A stretch of DNA of 6,071 bases from Candidatus Poseidoniaceae archaeon. Its GTDB lineage: Archaea > Thermoplasmatota > Poseidoniia > Poseidoniales > Poseidoniaceae. The stretch spans positions 1 through 6,071 of the forward strand of contig JALRLN010000085.1 of assembly GCA_023254445.1 (NCBI GenBank). The letters are read 5' to 3'. This document shows positions 4,900 through 6,071 of the stretch, piece after piece. The first letter of the stretch is position 1. The number at the start of each line of letters is the position of its first letter. Below the pieces are notes generated by a model. It was not told where the DNA came from, made no database searches, and was given only the letters and a program-made list of their open reading frames with translations. The position numbers and the translations under genes were made by a program.

Positions 4900-6071
4900 A
4901 TGTCCAGCGTGCTTCGCGCGACAACCCTCGTGCTGCTGATGCTTTCTGCCGGCCTGTCGGGCTGCTTTGGCAACGAAGAGGGCACGTCGCTCCCCGGCGC
5001 GGGCGACCTGACCGTCTCGCCCGACGCGTGGTCTGCGGGCGAATGGCAGCGCGTCTCGTTCACCGCGAAGGACGACGTGGCGGTGTTCGTGCCCCACTTC
5101 CTGATGTCCACCAACGGTGGCTACGTGCAGAACGGGACCGTGCTCGACCTCGACGCGGGCGAAACGGTCGAACTTGAGGTGCTCCCAAGCGCCCGGCTCA
5201 GCACCGCCACGCTGCTGCTTGCGCCGGCCGGCACCGACACCTTCCCCCTCCGCCGCGCCAACGAGTCGTGGACCACCTGGGCCGCACGAAACGGCCCGGG
5301 AGCCTCCACCGACGACAGCGCGGTCGTCGCGACGGCCAACGAGGACGGGGGCCGTTTCGACGTCGTGCGTCACCTCAACGGCACCACGTCCCAAGCGGTG
5401 ACGATGGTGTCCATCCCGATGACCCGTGCCGTGGACACGGCGTGGGCCGAGGACCAAGGGCAGGCCCACACGAAGGGGTGGGTCAACGGACGGGACGTCT
5501 ACGACTGGCTGGCCCACATCACCGACGAAACCCCGGACCCGACCGACCCCTACGACGGGGCGGTGGGCTACCTGGACCGGTGGATCGGCAACGGCAACCC
5601 GGCCTACGAGGACGCCATCTCCTTCTTTTCCGGGGTCTTCGAAGGCTACGGGCTGCGCACCGAGGTGCACCGCTTCCAAGCGAGCACCGCATGGGCCGTG
5701 AACATCTGCGGGTACAAGGAAGGCACGCTGTACCCCGACGAGTGGCTCGTCTTCGGCGCCCACTTCGACATCGCCCCTCCGGTCGCCTACACCCCCGGCC
5801 CCGACATCCCTGGCTACGGCACACGCACGGGCGCCTACGACAACTCGGCCGGCACCTCGATGATCCTCGAAACCGCAGCATCGCTCTCGAAGATCGACAC
5901 CCGCAGGACGATGGTGTTCTGCCTCTGGTCGAGCGAGGAGGAAGGGCTCTGGGGCTCCTCCTCGTGGACGCAGGACGTCGCGGAGATGGACGTCACCGTC
6001 ACGAACTACGTCAACCTGGACATGATGGGCATCAACTGGCCCGGCGATTGGGTGCTCTCCTGCTACATCGG
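4900..6071 (+). CDS. Secreted M28-family zinc aminopeptidase lipoprotein, 3' end outside window
   Basis: The first 390 codons are visible. Residues 1-22 are a lipoprotein signal peptide: Arg6, a hydrophobic core LVLLMLSAG, and the lipobox LSGC with Cys22 as the probable lipid-modified residue. Residues about 30-200 are an unassigned, Asp/Thr-rich, probably beta-rich region with sequons at Asn78, Asn121 and Asn160. The M28 catalytic domain starts near 225 and shows its zinc ligands in order: His288 and Asp290 in GAHFDIAPP, bridging Asp314 in GAYDNSAGTS, catalytic Glu346 with ligand Glu347 in SSEEEGLWGSSSW, and Asp374 in NLDMMG. The final His ligand lies beyond the window. Such enzymes remove N-terminal amino acids from peptides outside the cell, consistent with protein scavenging by a heterotroph. 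The ATG at 4900 is chosen because it gives a complete signal peptide; no strong ribosome site precedes it. Carboxypeptidase-type M28 specificity cannot be excluded. Confidence 0.93.
   Translation, partial: MSSVLRATTLVLLMLSAGLSGCFGNEEGTSLPGAGDLTVSPDAWSAGEWQRVSFTAKDDVAVFVPHFLMSTNGGYVQNGTVLDLDAGETVELEVLPSARLSTATLLLAPAGTDTFPLRRANESWTTWAARNGPGASTDDSAVVATANEDGGRFDVVRHLNGTTSQAVTMVSIPMTRAVDTAWAEDQGQAHTKGWVNGRDVYDWLAHITDETPDPTDPYDGAVGYLDRWIGNGNPAYEDAISFFSGVFEGYGLRTEVHRFQASTAWAVNICGYKEGTLYPDEWLVFGAHFDIAPPVAYTPGPDIPGYGTRTGAYDNSAGTSMILETAASLSKIDTRRTMVFCLWSSEEEGLWGSSSWTQDVAEMDVTVTNYVNLDMMGINWPGDWVLSCYI

Noticed and set aside
4042..5763. 573-codon open frame on the minus strand opposite the AIM24-like and M28 genes
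   Set aside because: Both genes on the plus strand carry clear family motifs. The antisense frame is a compositional shadow without recognisable domains.
1..6071. Mobile element, CRISPR array, phage or defence system
   Set aside because: No terminal repeats, spaced direct repeats, transposase or integrase motifs, or defence-type domains were found on either strand. The tRNA has no visible partial duplicate that would mark an integration site.

Overview
The window is about 6 kb of GC-rich, densely packed, probably archaeal chromosome. The lineage call rests on four things. The tRNA-Leu(GAG) has an archaeal-looking D-arm and variable arm. There is a TIGR00266/AIM24-type protein of the kind common in archaea. 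Several transcripts look leaderless with an A/T-rich box about 26 nt upstream of the start, while internal operon genes have Shine-Dalgarno-like GGTGA or GAGGTG motifs. The secreted M28 peptidase is a lipoprotein. A marine Thermoplasmatota (Poseidoniales/Marine Group II-like) origin is my best guess, but it is an inference from style, not from a marker gene.

Left part (1-1579, minus strand): a tightly coupled four-gene operon reading arsR-type regulator > tusA-like > dsrE2-like > rhodanese/metallo-beta-lactamase fusion. The junctions are a 4-nt overlap, a 0-nt gap and a 9-nt gap. All four products belong to families that sense, carry or oxidise sulfane sulfur (persulfides), so the operon probably handles reactive sulfur species. 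The last gene leaves the window.

Middle (1580-3179): a short divergent intergenic region contains a perfect 12-bp palindrome, a likely operator for the ArsR protein. On the plus strand it is followed by a zinc-independent MDR quinone oxidoreductase (VAT-1-like). This converges, with only 4 nt between, on a small coiled-coil protein of unknown function on the minus strand. Behind that lies tRNA-Leu(GAG), minus strand, with its CCA tail encoded in the genome.

Right part (3180-6071): a minus-strand dimethylarginine dimethylaminohydrolase (DDAH)-like gene with a complete catalytic and substrate-binding set is divergent from two plus-strand genes, an AIM24/TIGR00266 protein and a secreted M28 zinc aminopeptidase lipoprotein that is cut by the window end. 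The 70-100 nt between the divergent genes hold a probable TATA box and a perfect inverted repeat.

No mobile element, CRISPR array, pseudogene or origin is visible. No stretch longer than about 300 bases lacks a gene; the largest such interval, 2882-3179, contains the tRNA. The most interesting items are the self-contained sulfur operon with its cysteine-rich regulator and palindrome, and the methylarginine hydrolase in a probable archaeon.
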